64,000 bases of DNA from contig CAXUDB010000002.1 of assembly GCA_964249755.1 (NCBI GenBank), positions 620,001-684,000 on the forward strand, read 5' to 3'. Positions 1 through 8,216 of this stretch are shown here, piece by piece (within the stretch, counting starts at the first letter, position 1; every line of letters starts with the position of its first letter). A program made the translations under genes and the position numbers. The notes beneath the pieces were generated by a model, which made no database searches, was not told where the DNA came from, and was given only the letters and a program-made list of their open reading frames with translations. The DNA is from Ilyomonas sp964249755. Lineage in GTDB: Bacteria; Bacteroidota; Bacteroidia; Chitinophagales; Chitinophagaceae.

Positions 1-2
1 CG

Positions 3-1388
3 CTCAACCGCGATTCTATCTTTTTAAGACATGGCGGTGATATGCAGGGCATCATCAATCATTTGGATTACCTGCAAAACTTAGGCGTTACTACACTATG
101 GATGACGCCCGTGTTGGAGAACGACATGCCCAATCGCACCGAGCATGGTTATGCCTTTACAAATCATTACAAAATAGACCCACGCATTGGCGGCGATACA
201 GCCTACAAACGCTTAAGCGATGCCCTGCATCAACGCGGTATGAAGCTAATACAGGATGCCGTGTACAACCATGTTGGCTTATATCATTTCACCGTGCAGG
301 ATTTGCCGATGAAAGACTGGCTGCACCAATGGCCTAACTATACGCAAACCAATTATAGAGACCAGACCGGCTTCGACCCGCATGGCTCCAAAGCGGAAGA
401 AAAGATATTAACCGATGGCTGGTTTACGCGCGAGATGCCCGACCTCAACCAAAGCAATCCTTACTGCGCTAACTTCCTCATTCAACATGCGGTTTGGAGC
501 GTGGAAACCTTTGGTGTGGATGGCTGGCGCATTGATACTTACATTTACAACGACCTGCCTTTTATGAACCGTTGCAACAAGGCGTTGACAGATGAGTTTC
601 CCCACATTACAATGTATGGAGAAACGCTTGTGCATGGCGTGTTAAACCAAGCTTATTATGCCGATAATATCATGGATGTACCTTTCAAAAGTAACCTGCA
701 GGGCGTGGTAGATGCTACCCTGTTGTTCGAAGGTATCCAGTCTGCGCTTACAGAACCTTCGGGCTGGCAGGAAGGTGTGGGGAGATTGTATAACACGCTT
801 AGCCATGATGTGCTGTACAAAGACCCCAACCGCAATTGCATCTTCCTCGACAATCACGATCTGAACCGCTGGTTTTCTACCGTACACAGCGATATAGAAA
901 AGGATAAGATGGGCTTTCAGTGGTTGCTGACCGAGCGCGGCATTCCGCAAATGTATTACGGCGATGAAGTGCTGATGAAAGGCGTGACCAACCCGGATGG
1001 CTGGGTGCGGCTCGACTTCCCCGGCGGCTGGGCGGGCGATTCGCTGAATGCCTTTACCGGCGCGGGTTTGCCCGATAGTGCCATAGCGGTGCAAAACATG
1101 ATACGGACACTGGCAAACTACCGCAAAACATCGCCTGCGTTAACACACGGCAAGATGATGCAGTACATCCCGAAGGATGGCTTGTACGTTTATTTCCGTT
1201 ACACCGATGCGCAAACCATTATGTGCATCATGAACACGAGCAACCGGGAACTACCGGTTCATTTTAGGGATTATACAGAACGAACGGCGGGCTTTGGCAG
1301 CGGCATAAATGTGCTTACTCAACAACAAGTTCTACCCGATTTTACAATGCCTGCGCAAAGAATGTGGATTGTGGAGTTGAAGAAGTGA
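3..1388 (+). CDS. GH13 alpha-amylase-family glycosidase (neopullulanase/cyclomaltodextrinase type), 5' end outside window
   Basis: The reading frame is already open at base 3 and runs through a GH13 barrel, so the true start and N-terminal domain lie upstream of the window. Counting from the internal Met at 42, the family landmarks are visible: nucleophile Asp165 in GWRID, acid/base Glu194 in YGE, and the transition-state Asp273 in FLDNHD. The C-terminal ~90 residues form the usual beta-sandwich of this family. The sequence before the barrel (RHGGDMQGI, positions 21-50) is typical of neopullulanases and cyclomaltodextrinases, which cleave alpha-1,4 (some alpha-1,6) bonds in maltodextrins; in Bacteroidota they often sit in the periplasm. 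Substrate and location cannot be read from this fragment. GH13 assignment is secure; the subtype is an inference. Confidence 0.88.
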   Translation, partial: LNRDSIFLRHGGDMQGIINHLDYLQNLGVTTLWMTPVLENDMPNRTEHGYAFTNHYKIDPRIGGDTAYKRLSDALHQRGMKLIQDAVYNHVGLYHFTVQDLPMKDWLHQWPNYTQTNYRDQTGFDPHGSKAEEKILTDGWFTREMPDLNQSNPYCANFLIQHAVWSVETFGVDGWRIDTYIYNDLPFMNRCNKALTDEFPHITMYGETLVHGVLNQAYYADNIMDVPFKSNLQGVVDATLLFEGIQSALTEPSGWQEGVGRLYNTLSHDVLYKDPNRNCIFLDNHDLNRWFSTVHSDIEKDKMGFQWLLTERGIPQMYYGDEVLMKGVTNPDGWVRLDFPGGWAGDSLNAFTGAGLPDSAIAVQNMIRTLANYRKTSPALTHGKMMQYIPKDGLYVYFRYTDAQTIMCIMNTSNRELPVHFRDYTERTAGFGSGINVLTQQQVLPDFTMPAQRMWIVELKK

Positions 1389-1416
1389 AAGGTGAGAAGT
1401 GATAGGTGAGCATCTG

Positions 1417-1558
1417 CCCGTCATTGCGAGGCACGAGGCAATCTGTGGATTGTAACGAATGCTGCTAGTATGTAGCAAACCTCTCTACTTCATAACTCAC
1501 TACTCACAAATAGATTTCTCTGCCATCCACAGATTGCTTCGTGCCTCGCAATGACGGG
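1417..1558. repeat. MITE-like inverted-repeat element
   Basis: Two 34-bp arms at 1417-1450 and 1525-1558 are reverse complements with a single mismatch, and enclose about 74 bp without a gene. The arms begin CCCGTCATTGCGAGGCACGA. Very similar 'GTCATTGCGAGG...GAAGCAATC' sequences are known as dispersed repeats in many bacterial genomes. The element lies between the amylase gene and the convergent metallo-hydrolase gene. Whether it is mobile cannot be told from one copy. Confidence 0.75.
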
Positions 1559-1568
1559 AGCCAAAACA

Positions 1569-1599
1569 ACAAAGCCTGTTTTACACGAACAGGCTTTGT
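1569..1599. terminator. Bidirectional intrinsic terminator
   Basis: A 12-bp perfect stem (1569-1580 with 1588-1599, loop of 7) starting ACAAAGCCTGTT lies between two convergent genes. It is suited to end both the plus-strand amylase transcript and the minus-strand metallo-hydrolase transcript, whose stop is at 1621. Confidence 0.7.
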
Positions 1600-1620
1600 T
1601 ATATCATACAATATCAATCT

Positions 1621-2595
1621 CTATATTCTAAACCTTCTTCTCTTCTTTGTAAACTTCGTGGAAGCTACCAGAACAGAAGCGGCAAACAATATGCCGCTGG
1701 CTATCAATATCGCCTTGCGGTAAGGGTTTTCCAGACTTGGCGGCAGGTATTCTACGCCGTTTACATCCTGCACGGCAGGATCACCTACATAGCGTCCCTG
1801 TTTGGGCAAGGCATCTACAAAGTTTTCAACCAAATCCAATAATTGTGTCAACATCTCTTTGCCTTCCATGGGCTTTCCATGTCCCGAGGCAACTATTTCG
1901 GGTTGCATCAGCAATAACTTCTTTACTGATTCATAGGCAGTAAACCAATCGGTGGTAGCATATGCCGGCGGGCGGCTGATCTTCTTTAGTTGCAGCAAGG
2001 TGTTGAAAGCCGACTCGCCCTTTGTGGTGATAAAGGCATCGCCCACCACCAGCAGTTTATCTTCTTCGCGCCACAGGCTAATGTGTCCCGGCGCATGCCC
2101 TGGTGTGTGAATCCATTTCCAGCCCGGCAGGAAGGGAATGGTTTCGTCTTCCGGCAGTGCCGTTACAAAAGAGCTGATGTCAATGGGTGTATTTGAATAC
2201 AAAAACGCTATGTCCGACATCATGCCGCCGCCCACGGTGGGGTCGAAAGGTGGATAAGAAGCTTTGCCCGTGAGGTAAGGCATTTCTAAGTAATGCGCAT
2301 ACACCGGCACATGCCATTCTTCTGCCAATGCCTGTACGCTGCCTACATGGTCGAAGTGACCGTGTGTGAGAATGATGGCTTTCGGCACCGCATTGTCTTC
2401 GCCAAACAACTCGGCTGCCATTTTCTTTATCTTTTTGCCGGTGGTTTTCAGCCCGGCATCTACCAGCACCCAATGGTCGCTGTCTTTATCTTTTACAATG
2501 TAAATATTTACGAAGATGTCTTTCAATCCCCACACGTTGGGCGCAACGTTAAAGTAAAAGCTCTGCTTTACGGCTGGCTGCTGTTCGGCTGTCAT
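1621..2595 (-). CDS. Metallo-beta-lactamase-fold hydrolase with C-terminal membrane anchor
   Basis: The protein carries the binuclear-metal signature HGHFDH at residues 78-83 and further family histidines in TPGHAPGH and SGHGKP, which define the metallo-beta-lactamase superfamily (glyoxalase II-like, not a proven beta-lactamase). A hydrophobic segment (ILIASGILFAASVLVAS) followed by a basic tail lies at the extreme C-terminus, suggesting a tail-anchored protein. I place the start at the ATG at 2595 (MTAEQQ...); an in-frame extension to 2655 exists but adds an unlikely leader. The gene is alone on the minus strand, ending at a shared terminator. The substrate is unknown. Confidence 0.82.
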   Translation of the reverse strand: MTAEQQPAVKQSFYFNVAPNVWGLKDIFVNIYIVKDKDSDHWVLVDAGLKTTGKKIKKMAAELFGEDNAVPKAIILTHGHFDHVGSVQALAEEWHVPVYAHYLEMPYLTGKASYPPFDPTVGGGMMSDIAFLYSNTPIDISSFVTALPEDETIPFLPGWKWIHTPGHAPGHISLWREEDKLLVVGDAFITTKGESAFNTLLQLKKISRPPAYATTDWFTAYESVKKLLLMQPEIVASGHGKPMEGKEMLTQLLDLVENFVDALPKQGRYVGDPAVQDVNGVEYLPPSLENPYRKAILIASGILFAASVLVASTKFTKKRRRFRI

Positions 2596-2774
2596 AGATG
2601 ATATGTTTTCGTTAGAAAGTTTATTTGAAGAGCATGGGTAAAAAACATGCCACAATCTGTTGGTTGCGCGGGGATATTATTTTGTATGGCAAGTAGCATC
2701 GTTGTTTTTGGGTGAATGATAAATAATTTGCTGCCCAGCCTGTCATCAGGATGCGATAGCGTTACTCAATTCTC

Positions 2775-2979
2775 AACCCTATCTCTCAGCAAGATGAGAG
2801 ATAGGGTTTCACTTTGAACGCCTTCATCTCATCATGGTGAGATAGATATTCTTACTTTGAATATCTATATCTCATCAAAATGAGATTTATGGTTGCGCTT
2901 TAGTTACCTATATCTCACCAAGATGAGGTATATAGTTACAGATCATTTATTCTATCTCATTTTGATGAGATAGAATAAA
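2775..2979. repeat. Array of five hairpins with 43-bp period
   Basis: Five palindromes of the form CTCA-N6-TGAG have their first base at 2785, 2828, 2871, 2914 and 2956, so the period is 43, 43, 43 and 42 bp. Loops are GCAAGA, TCATGG, TCAAAA, CCAAGA and TTTTGA. The first (2775-2788 with 2795-2808) and last (2946-2959 with 2966-2979) have perfect 14-bp stems with different outer sequences, so base pairing and not sequence is kept. The 28-29 nt spacers share only short words such as ACTTTGA. No reading frame is apparent. Confidence 0.85.
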
Positions 2980-3377
2980 CGGCTTTTGCTATCCATATCC
3001 TTGCTTACACGCTAATAGGTTTGGGTGTTTTGTTTCTACATCCTCCGCTGTGGGTAGGGCACCTAAAGTAGTTTGTTAGTCCGCTCTTGCTGCACAGCCA
3101 TAAGGTGAATATACAGTGTAGGTTATGCCTTCATTGAAACGGTATAGGTGAAAATCTCTCGGATGCAGTGGCTTGCTTGCGGCGATATGGGTTGTTTTCC
3201 TTTTTAAGACAGTAAATAATGGCAAAACAAAAGAAAGGTAAGTTTATATCGGCACTATATTTCAGTTTCGAAAATATGTTTTCACTATCAGTTGGCAGTA
3301 ACTTGCCTGGTACAATAAGGCCTTCTATCGTTCGTGCGCAGGAAGCAATGCAGCAGAAAAGCAGAGTGGAATTATTT

Positions 3378-3385
3378 TACATTTG
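3378..3385 (+). promoter_or_regulatory. Putative -7 box TACATTTG
   Basis: An exact match to the Bacteroidota -7 consensus TAnnTTTG ends 23 bp before the ATG at 3409. No good -33 TTTG is seen at the expected distance, so this is a sequence-only call. Confidence 0.45.
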
Positions 3386-3408
3386 CAAAATACCGTAGGT
3401 AAACTTTA

Positions 3409-4164
3409 ATGACTGATAAATTGACTGAAATTATATCAGCCTATGAAGATGAAAAACAAAAGCTTCATGGCTTTATTATCAACTGTATAAAAGAAGAGGA
3501 TTTTTTATTGGCGCATTATCATCAGGAAGCACTTTATCATTTGAATCACAGGATAGATACTTTAAAAAGATTTGATGATCCGCTCTACCCGCAAAAAGCT
3601 CATAAAGAGTTTATAATACAAAACCTTGAAAAATCTTTGCAATCTGATGATAATACCTATGATTTTATCAAAGATGAGAGACATAAAAAAATCCTCCGCG
3701 ATAGCAGAATCAAACACTTGCAAAAACTTAAAGAGGAACTAGAACAGCTGAATGGAATTCCGAAACAAACAACTTCTTGTCCAACTGAACTAAGCTCATA
3801 TGTAGATAGCGCGTTAAACAATTTGCTTAATAAAGTTATAGGAAGTTTTCAAATCATTTTAAAACAGGAAGACAATTTAAGGTTGGAGTTTGCTACCGTT
3901 AGAAACGGATTGAAAATCGTCTTACCTTGTATAAAGCAGTTGAATAAAAAGTGGATTATTAACGGTGAGGAAACAGATGCTTTATGTAAATTAGGCTTTG
4001 CTTTAGGCAAAAACAATAGTAAATTGATGGTAGTGTTAAAGGGTAAGAAAGAAGACTTGGTAATTAAAGTAAGGTTCATATTAGCTGTTATCGTATTCGA
4101 TATTTTTAGTAGTATTGGATTTGAAAGTGGAAGTCTCATTAAAACTAAGAAGTTGAAAGAATAA
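3409..4164 (+). CDS. Orphan protein, coiled-coil N-terminal half, unknown function
   Basis: This 251-residue protein is not recognised. Residues 1-115 are highly charged and predicted helical (stretches such as RIKHLQKLKEELEQL), consistent with a coiled coil. Residues 130-240 are more mixed and hydrophobic, with no catalytic motif, signal peptide or clear membrane segment. The gene is clearly richer in A+T and in AAA/GAA/TTA codons than its neighbours, which suggests acquisition or weak expression. It has its own -7-like box and stands between the hairpin array and another small orphan gene. It could be part of a strain-specific island, but nothing in the sequence shows a function. Confidence 0.7.
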   Translation: MTDKLTEIISAYEDEKQKLHGFIINCIKEEDFLLAHYHQEALYHLNHRIDTLKRFDDPLYPQKAHKEFIIQNLEKSLQSDDNTYDFIKDERHKKILRDSRIKHLQKLKEELEQLNGIPKQTTSCPTELSSYVDSALNNLLNKVIGSFQIILKQEDNLRLEFATVRNGLKIVLPCIKQLNKKWIINGEETDALCKLGFALGKNNSKLMVVLKGKKEDLVIKVRFILAVIVFDIFSSIGFESGSLIKTKKLKE

Positions 4165-4230
4165 ATCAATCTTAGTTTTCCTTAAGGTCGGTTGGGCTAC
4201 TGATCTGGTTAGGCAATAACATCATTAGCA

Positions 4231-4428
4231 ATGACAAATGAAGAAATTCTACGAATAGCTAAACAAGTTAAACGACTTGGAGGAATGACGGTAAATGAAC
4301 GACTTTATGTAAGTGGACTTTTGGGAAAATTTGACAAGTCAAAAAATCACAACAAAGCTAAAACCGCATATATTTTAGAATTAATACAAGTTGACAAACT
4401 TTCTATTGACAAAATTCTATACTCCTGA
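4231..4428 (+). CDS. Small hypothetical protein (65 aa)
   Basis: A short basic protein beginning MTNEEILRIAKQVKRLGG. It is A+T-rich like the preceding orphan gene, follows it by 66 bp in the same direction, and has no signal peptide or known motif. Codon pattern and charged helical composition look protein-like, so I keep it as a probable gene. Function is unknown; a regulator or antitoxin would fit the size, but nothing supports that directly. Confidence 0.5.
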   Translation: MTNEEILRIAKQVKRLGGMTVNERLYVSGLLGKFDKSKNHNKAKTAYILELIQVDKLSIDKILYS

Positions 4429-4490
4429 TTCCATCATTGTCTTTCAATAAAAACGATGCTGTTAGATGTGAAAAGAAAAAAACAAATCCC

Positions 4491-4907
4491 TCACACCATC
4501 TCCCTCCACCCAAACTTTACCTCTATGGTAATATCCGGATGAATGCTCTTCGCCACAGGACAGGTGTGCGCGGCGTTCTCTAAAATGGTTTTGTCTTTAT
4601 TGGAAAGTTCCAACCCGTCGGGAAAGTGAAATTGAATCTGCACACCGCTGATGCGGCGCGGGTTGGCAGCCATTATCTTTTGAATGTCGAGGGTAGTTCC
4701 GGCGAGGTCGATGTTCATGGTTTCGGCTTTCATACCCATAATCGTTAACATGCAGCTGCCCAGTGCCGCAGCCACAATATCGGTAGGCGAAAAACGTTCT
4801 CCTTTACCATTGTTATCTACCGGCGCATCGGTTTCAATTACGCTGTTGCTTTGCAGGTGAGTGGCTTCGGTTCTTAGGTTTCCTTTATATACAACTTGTG
4901 ACGTCAT
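4491..4907 (-). CDS. OsmC/Ohr-family peroxiredoxin-like protein
   Basis: The 138-residue protein has the two redox cysteines of the OsmC family, Cys52 in LGSCML and Cys116 in HTCPVAK, with the usual spacing. OsmC-type proteins reduce organic or inorganic peroxides in the cytoplasm. The start is the ATG at 4907 (MTSQVVYKG); the in-frame extension to 5135 runs antisense into the next gene and is not credible. It is divergent from the secreted-protein gene at 4945 with only 37 bp between the two start codons, so the promoters must overlap. Closest to the general OsmC subfamily, not clearly Ohr. Confidence 0.9.
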   Translation of the reverse strand: MTSQVVYKGNLRTEATHLQSNSVIETDAPVDNNGKGERFSPTDIVAAALGSCMLTIMGMKAETMNIDLAGTTLDIQKIMAANPRRISGVQIQFHFPDGLELSNKDKTILENAAHTCPVAKSIHPDITIEVKFGWREMV

Positions 4908-4944
4908 TGTTTTATTTTTACATAAATTTAGGGGTAACAAACCA

Positions 4945-5748
4945 ATGTACAGGAAGAAAGTTTTATTCGTATTGCTTGCCGCCCTCTCACTGCTGACGGC
5001 GCAGGCGCAGGCGGTAAAGACGAGACAGCAGATAAAAAAAGAAAGAGAGCAGAAGTTAGATCGGATGAGGAAAGGCGAGGATGAGGATGCCATCATCTTC
5101 AACAAACAATCTGCCTTTGGCGCCCGCCTGAACACCGATGGCTGGGGTTTGTTTTACGAGCACGGCAAGTATAAAACCCTCACACTCACCAACCTCTGGT
5201 GGATCAGCCTCGACGAGCGCAAAGACCCGAAAGAAGACAAGGTGACCAACACAGATGGCGTTTTCCAGATTGGCAATCCCTTCGTATATGGCAAGATCAA
5301 TAACTTTTACCAGCTTAAGATTGGCATTGGTCAGCAGCGGCTCATTGGCGGCAAAGATGTAAAGAACGGGGTAGCCGTTTCTGCCATTTATGGTGGCGGC
5401 ATTTCGGCAGGCTTGCTGAAGCCTTATTATATTAATGCACCAGACAGCCTCAATGAGGCGCATGATATCCGGTACTCTCCCGAAACCGATAGTATATTTC
5501 GCTTAGGACCTATTAACGGCGGCAGCAACTTTGGCAAAGGCTTCAACGAAATAAAGTTTGTACCCGGCGCATTTGCCCGCGTTGCATTGCGGTTCGATTA
5601 TGGTCATTTTAATGAGCTGCTGTCGGCGATTGAAACCGGCATTACCGCCCAATACTACACAAAAGACGTTCAGATTATGCTCGATCAGCCGAAGAAGAAG
5701 TTCTTTTTCAATGCTTATGTAGCTATCGTTTTCGGTAAGCGTAAGTAA
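4945..5748 (+). CDS. Secreted/outer-membrane protein of unknown function
   Basis: The first ~23 residues (MYRKKVLFVLLAALSLL followed by TAQAQA) form a clear signal peptide. The mature protein has alternating hydrophobic/polar segments with many Gly and aromatic residues and ends in an amphipathic strand (AYVAIVFGKRK), consistent with a small outer-membrane beta-barrel, although no family is recognised. The start at 4945 was chosen because the signal peptide begins there; the longer frame from 4861 overlaps the divergent OsmC gene. It precedes lipoyl synthase by 90 bp but lipA has its own promoter-like box. Confidence 0.75.
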   Translation: MYRKKVLFVLLAALSLLTAQAQAVKTRQQIKKEREQKLDRMRKGEDEDAIIFNKQSAFGARLNTDGWGLFYEHGKYKTLTLTNLWWISLDERKDPKEDKVTNTDGVFQIGNPFVYGKINNFYQLKIGIGQQRLIGGKDVKNGVAVSAIYGGGISAGLLKPYYINAPDSLNEAHDIRYSPETDSIFRLGPINGGSNFGKGFNEIKFVPGAFARVALRFDYGHFNELLSAIETGITAQYYTKDVQIMLDQPKKKFFFNAYVAIVFGKRK

Positions 5749-5750
5749 GC

Positions 5751-5758
5751 TAATTTTG
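5751..5758 (+). promoter_or_regulatory. Putative -7 box TAATTTTG for lipA
   Basis: An exact TAnnTTTG match just after the stop of the preceding gene, 80 bp before the lipA start, would give a short untranslated leader. A weak TTTTCG lies roughly at the -33 position. Confidence 0.4.
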
Positions 5759-5838
5759 CAGATGGTTTATGCCGCATCACAAGCTGTTTTAGTATCGCTT
5801 GTGTTAGGCGGGAAGATTGAGATTGAAACAGAAACAAC

Positions 5839-6777
5839 ATGCAGGAACTACCCGTTGTATCAGCCGTAAAAGAAGAAATGAGAGTAAAGAAGCCATCCTG
5901 GCTGCGCGTGAAGCTGCCCATTGGCGAAAGCTATAAGCATGTGCGCGGCCTGGTGGATACACATAAACTACACACCATCTGCGAAAGCGGTAATTGCCCC
6001 AACATGGGCGAATGCTGGGGCGAAGGCACCGCTACGTTTATGATATTAGGCAACATTTGCACCCGCAGTTGCGGCTTTTGCGCCGTAGCTACAGGGCGAC
6101 CTTTGGAAGTTGATTGGGACGAACCGCAACGCGTGGCAGAAGCTATTCACCTGATGAAGGTGAAACATGCCGTTATTACCAGTGTGGATAGGGATGAACT
6201 GAAAGATGGAGGTTCCATCATCTGGCAAAATACCATCAAAGCCGTAAAAGCCTTGAACCCGACGACTACGTTGGAAACTTTAATCCCCGATTTTAAAGGC
6301 GATGTTGCATGCCTCGAACGCATTGCTGAAGCCGCACCTGAAGTGGTGAGCCACAACATGGAAACCGTAGAGCGATTGACACGACAGGTAAGAATACAAG
6401 CTAAGTACCGCCGCAGCCTGCAGGTATTGCGCATGTTGAAAGAGTTGGGCGTCAGAACCAAAACCGGCATCATGCTGGGACTAGGCGAAACAAAAGAAGA
6501 AGTGGTGCAAACGCTGGAAGATTTAGTTGCGGTAGGCGTGGATGTAATTACGTTAGGGCAATACCTGCAACCCACCGCCAAGCATCTTCCTGTGCAGCGT
6601 TTTGTGCATCCTGATGAGTTTGCCGAACTGCGCGAAATCGGCTACAATATTGGGTTTGATTATATAGAAAGTGGGCCGCTGGTGCGCTCTTCTTACCATA
6701 GTGAAAAACACGTGATACCCGGCTATGGCCGCGCTAAATGGGAGGAAGAAAAAGCCATTTTTGCCCCTACCAATTAA
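5839..6777 (+). CDS. lipA: Lipoyl synthase
   Basis: A radical-SAM enzyme that inserts two sulfurs into octanoyl groups on the E2 subunits of 2-oxoacid dehydrogenases and on GcvH. All diagnostic motifs are present: the auxiliary [4Fe-4S] cysteines Cys48, Cys53 and Cys59, the radical-SAM CxxxCxxC at Cys74, Cys78 and Cys81, and the C-terminal RSSY motif (283-286) whose serine ligates the auxiliary cluster. Length (312 aa) is normal; an alternative start at Met14 would also keep every motif. It is followed after 18 bp by a J-domain membrane protein, likely co-transcribed. Confidence 0.97.
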   Translation: MQELPVVSAVKEEMRVKKPSWLRVKLPIGESYKHVRGLVDTHKLHTICESGNCPNMGECWGEGTATFMILGNICTRSCGFCAVATGRPLEVDWDEPQRVAEAIHLMKVKHAVITSVDRDELKDGGSIIWQNTIKAVKALNPTTTLETLIPDFKGDVACLERIAEAAPEVVSHNMETVERLTRQVRIQAKYRRSLQVLRMLKELGVRTKTGIMLGLGETKEEVVQTLEDLVAVGVDVITLGQYLQPTAKHLPVQRFVHPDEFAELREIGYNIGFDYIESGPLVRSSYHSEKHVIPGYGRAKWEEEKAIFAPTN

Positions 6778-6795
6778 ACTTTTTTTGCCGAACCT

Positions 6796-7476
6796 ATGCG
6801 CACGATGCCCGTCAGAGATTATTATGTTGTGCTGAATGTGCAACCTGCGGCATCGCCCGAAGAGATTAAGCTGGCTTATCGCAAACTGGCGCTTCAATAT
6901 CACCCCGACAGAACGGGCGGTAATGTGCACACAGAAGCTATTTTTAAGGAAATTAATGAAGCCTACGGAGTTCTTTCCAACCAACAGAAACGGGAAGACT
7001 ATAACCGCCTGCGGAATGCTCAGGCAAACACTGCACCGCGCGCCGAACCGCAATCCAGAACCAGCACCCGGACAAAGCCCCCGGTAACCGGCAAAACCAT
7101 CTTGTTTCAAAGCACGCATCTGCGTGGCGTGGTAGAAAAAGCCAACCCGTTTGCTATTAACAACGATAGCTTATTTGCTAAGATTGAAAGCATTTTATCC
7201 GAAGCGCACCTCAATATTTTATTGTACGAAAACAAGCGCATTATTACTGCCCGGGTGTTGCACGAAATGCTGGTGAGCTGCAAGCCGCTGCCGCAGAATT
7301 ATTTCAATGCCATCACACCGCGGCTGTACCGGCTGGCAGGTACTGATGCCATTATGAAAAACGCTATCCAGCAAGCCATTAAGCAAAAGCGGCAGGATTA
7401 TTTCTGGCAGAAGTATAAGTTCTGGTGGGTGCTGATTGTTACATTCATTATCTGTTTACTCATCTATTTTATGTGA
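6796..7476 (+). CDS. J-domain protein with C-terminal membrane anchor
   Basis: Residues 7-70 form a DnaJ J-domain with the essential HPD tripeptide at 36-38, which stimulates DnaK ATPase activity. There is no Gly/Phe region or zinc-finger domain, so this is not DnaJ itself. After a Pro/Thr-rich linker and a region of unknown fold, the protein ends in a single hydrophobic segment (WWVLIVTFIICLLIYFM), so it is probably tail-anchored with the J-domain in the cytoplasm. Met4 is an equally possible start. It lies 18 bp after lipA. Confidence 0.87.
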   Translation: MRTMPVRDYYVVLNVQPAASPEEIKLAYRKLALQYHPDRTGGNVHTEAIFKEINEAYGVLSNQQKREDYNRLRNAQANTAPRAEPQSRTSTRTKPPVTGKTILFQSTHLRGVVEKANPFAINNDSLFAKIESILSEAHLNILLYENKRIITARVLHEMLVSCKPLPQNYFNAITPRLYRLAGTDAIMKNAIQQAIKQKRQDYFWQKYKFWWVLIVTFIICLLIYFM

Positions 7477-7505
7477 TTTACTTTACTCCCTTTACCGCTT
7501 AATGT

Positions 7506-8216
7506 ATGTATAGCACGCTAACCCTTGTCCGATATCCAAAGTCTAAGGCTTTTTACGGGTTCCTTTCCATGGCTTTATTTCATTTATTCCTACGCCATCA
7601 TCCGTCTCTTTCTTTTTATAAACTAATGGGCAGCGGCAAAAACGGCACGTTTGATATTCGTCCCGACTGGCAGCAATGGGCAATACTGGGTGTTTTTACA
7701 AAAGAAATAAACGAACCTGTTTCACCTCAGGAATTATATGGGAAGAAAATAGCCGGCTGGTGGCAGCGAGGAAACTGCGAAGTACTAACAATCGGACTGG
7801 AAGCGATAGAAGGACATGGGAAATGGGACGGCAAAGAATGCTTTGGCAACTTGCCAAAAACTTCGCCCTACGAAGGTGTAACCGCTGTATTAACAAGAGC
7901 CACTATCCGGTTATCAAAAGTTCGCTCTTTCTGGCAAAATGTAGGCGCTGCCGCAGATGCGGTAAGAGGTGCCACCGGTTTTATTACTTCGTTCGGCATT
8001 GGTGAAGTTCCATGGATAAAGCAGGCAACTTTTAGTGTATGGCAATCTAAGGCCGACATGAAAACCTATGCTTACAAGATGCAGCAACACCAGCAGGTGA
8101 TACAAAAAACAAGAAAGGAAAACTGGTATAAAGAGGAGCTGTTTGTGCGGTTTAAAATGCTGTGGACAAGCGGCGCTTTGCAAGGGAAAAATGAGATTGC
8201 ACCTTATCTCTCTTAA
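7506..8216 (+). CDS. CrtA-like (spheroidene monooxygenase-related) protein
   Basis: The N-terminal part (TLTLVRY, then FYKLMGSGKNGTFD and the DWQQWAIL region) matches the pattern of CrtA-like proteins, heme-dependent oxygenases that add keto groups to carotenoids in phototrophs. Bacteroidota carry many members without known substrate. Length (236 aa) fits the family. No other carotenoid gene is present in the window, so the role may lie elsewhere. The gene ends tail-to-tail with the minus-strand gene at 8213, the stop codons sharing bases. Confidence 0.65.
   Translation: MYSTLTLVRYPKSKAFYGFLSMALFHLFLRHHPSLSFYKLMGSGKNGTFDIRPDWQQWAILGVFTKEINEPVSPQELYGKKIAGWWQRGNCEVLTIGLEAIEGHGKWDGKECFGNLPKTSPYEGVTAVLTRATIRLSKVRSFWQNVGAAADAVRGATGFITSFGIGEVPWIKQATFSVWQSKADMKTYAYKMQQHQQVIQKTRKENWYKEELFVRFKMLWTSGALQGKNEIAPYLS

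Larger units (their letters stand above)
2596..3408. other. 813-bp stretch with no convincing gene apart from the hairpin array
   Basis: Outside the hairpin array (2775-2979) I see no RNA gene or known element. A 59-codon frame with ATG at 3219 and stop at 3396-3398 (MAKQKKGKFISALYFS...) could be a small protein, but it runs over the likely promoter of the next gene and resembles no family I know; I rate it below 0.2. Confidence 0.5.

Noticed and set aside
642..1094. 150-aa minus-strand frame in the amylase gene
   Set aside because: It lies wholly antisense to the GH13 coding sequence and shows no protein-like features.
2775..2979. CRISPR array
   Set aside because: The repeated part is only a short palindrome with variable arms, one unit is inverted, and no cas gene is present.
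4908..5135. N-terminal extension of the OsmC protein
   Set aside because: It runs antisense through the start of the divergent secreted-protein gene; the family begins at 4907.
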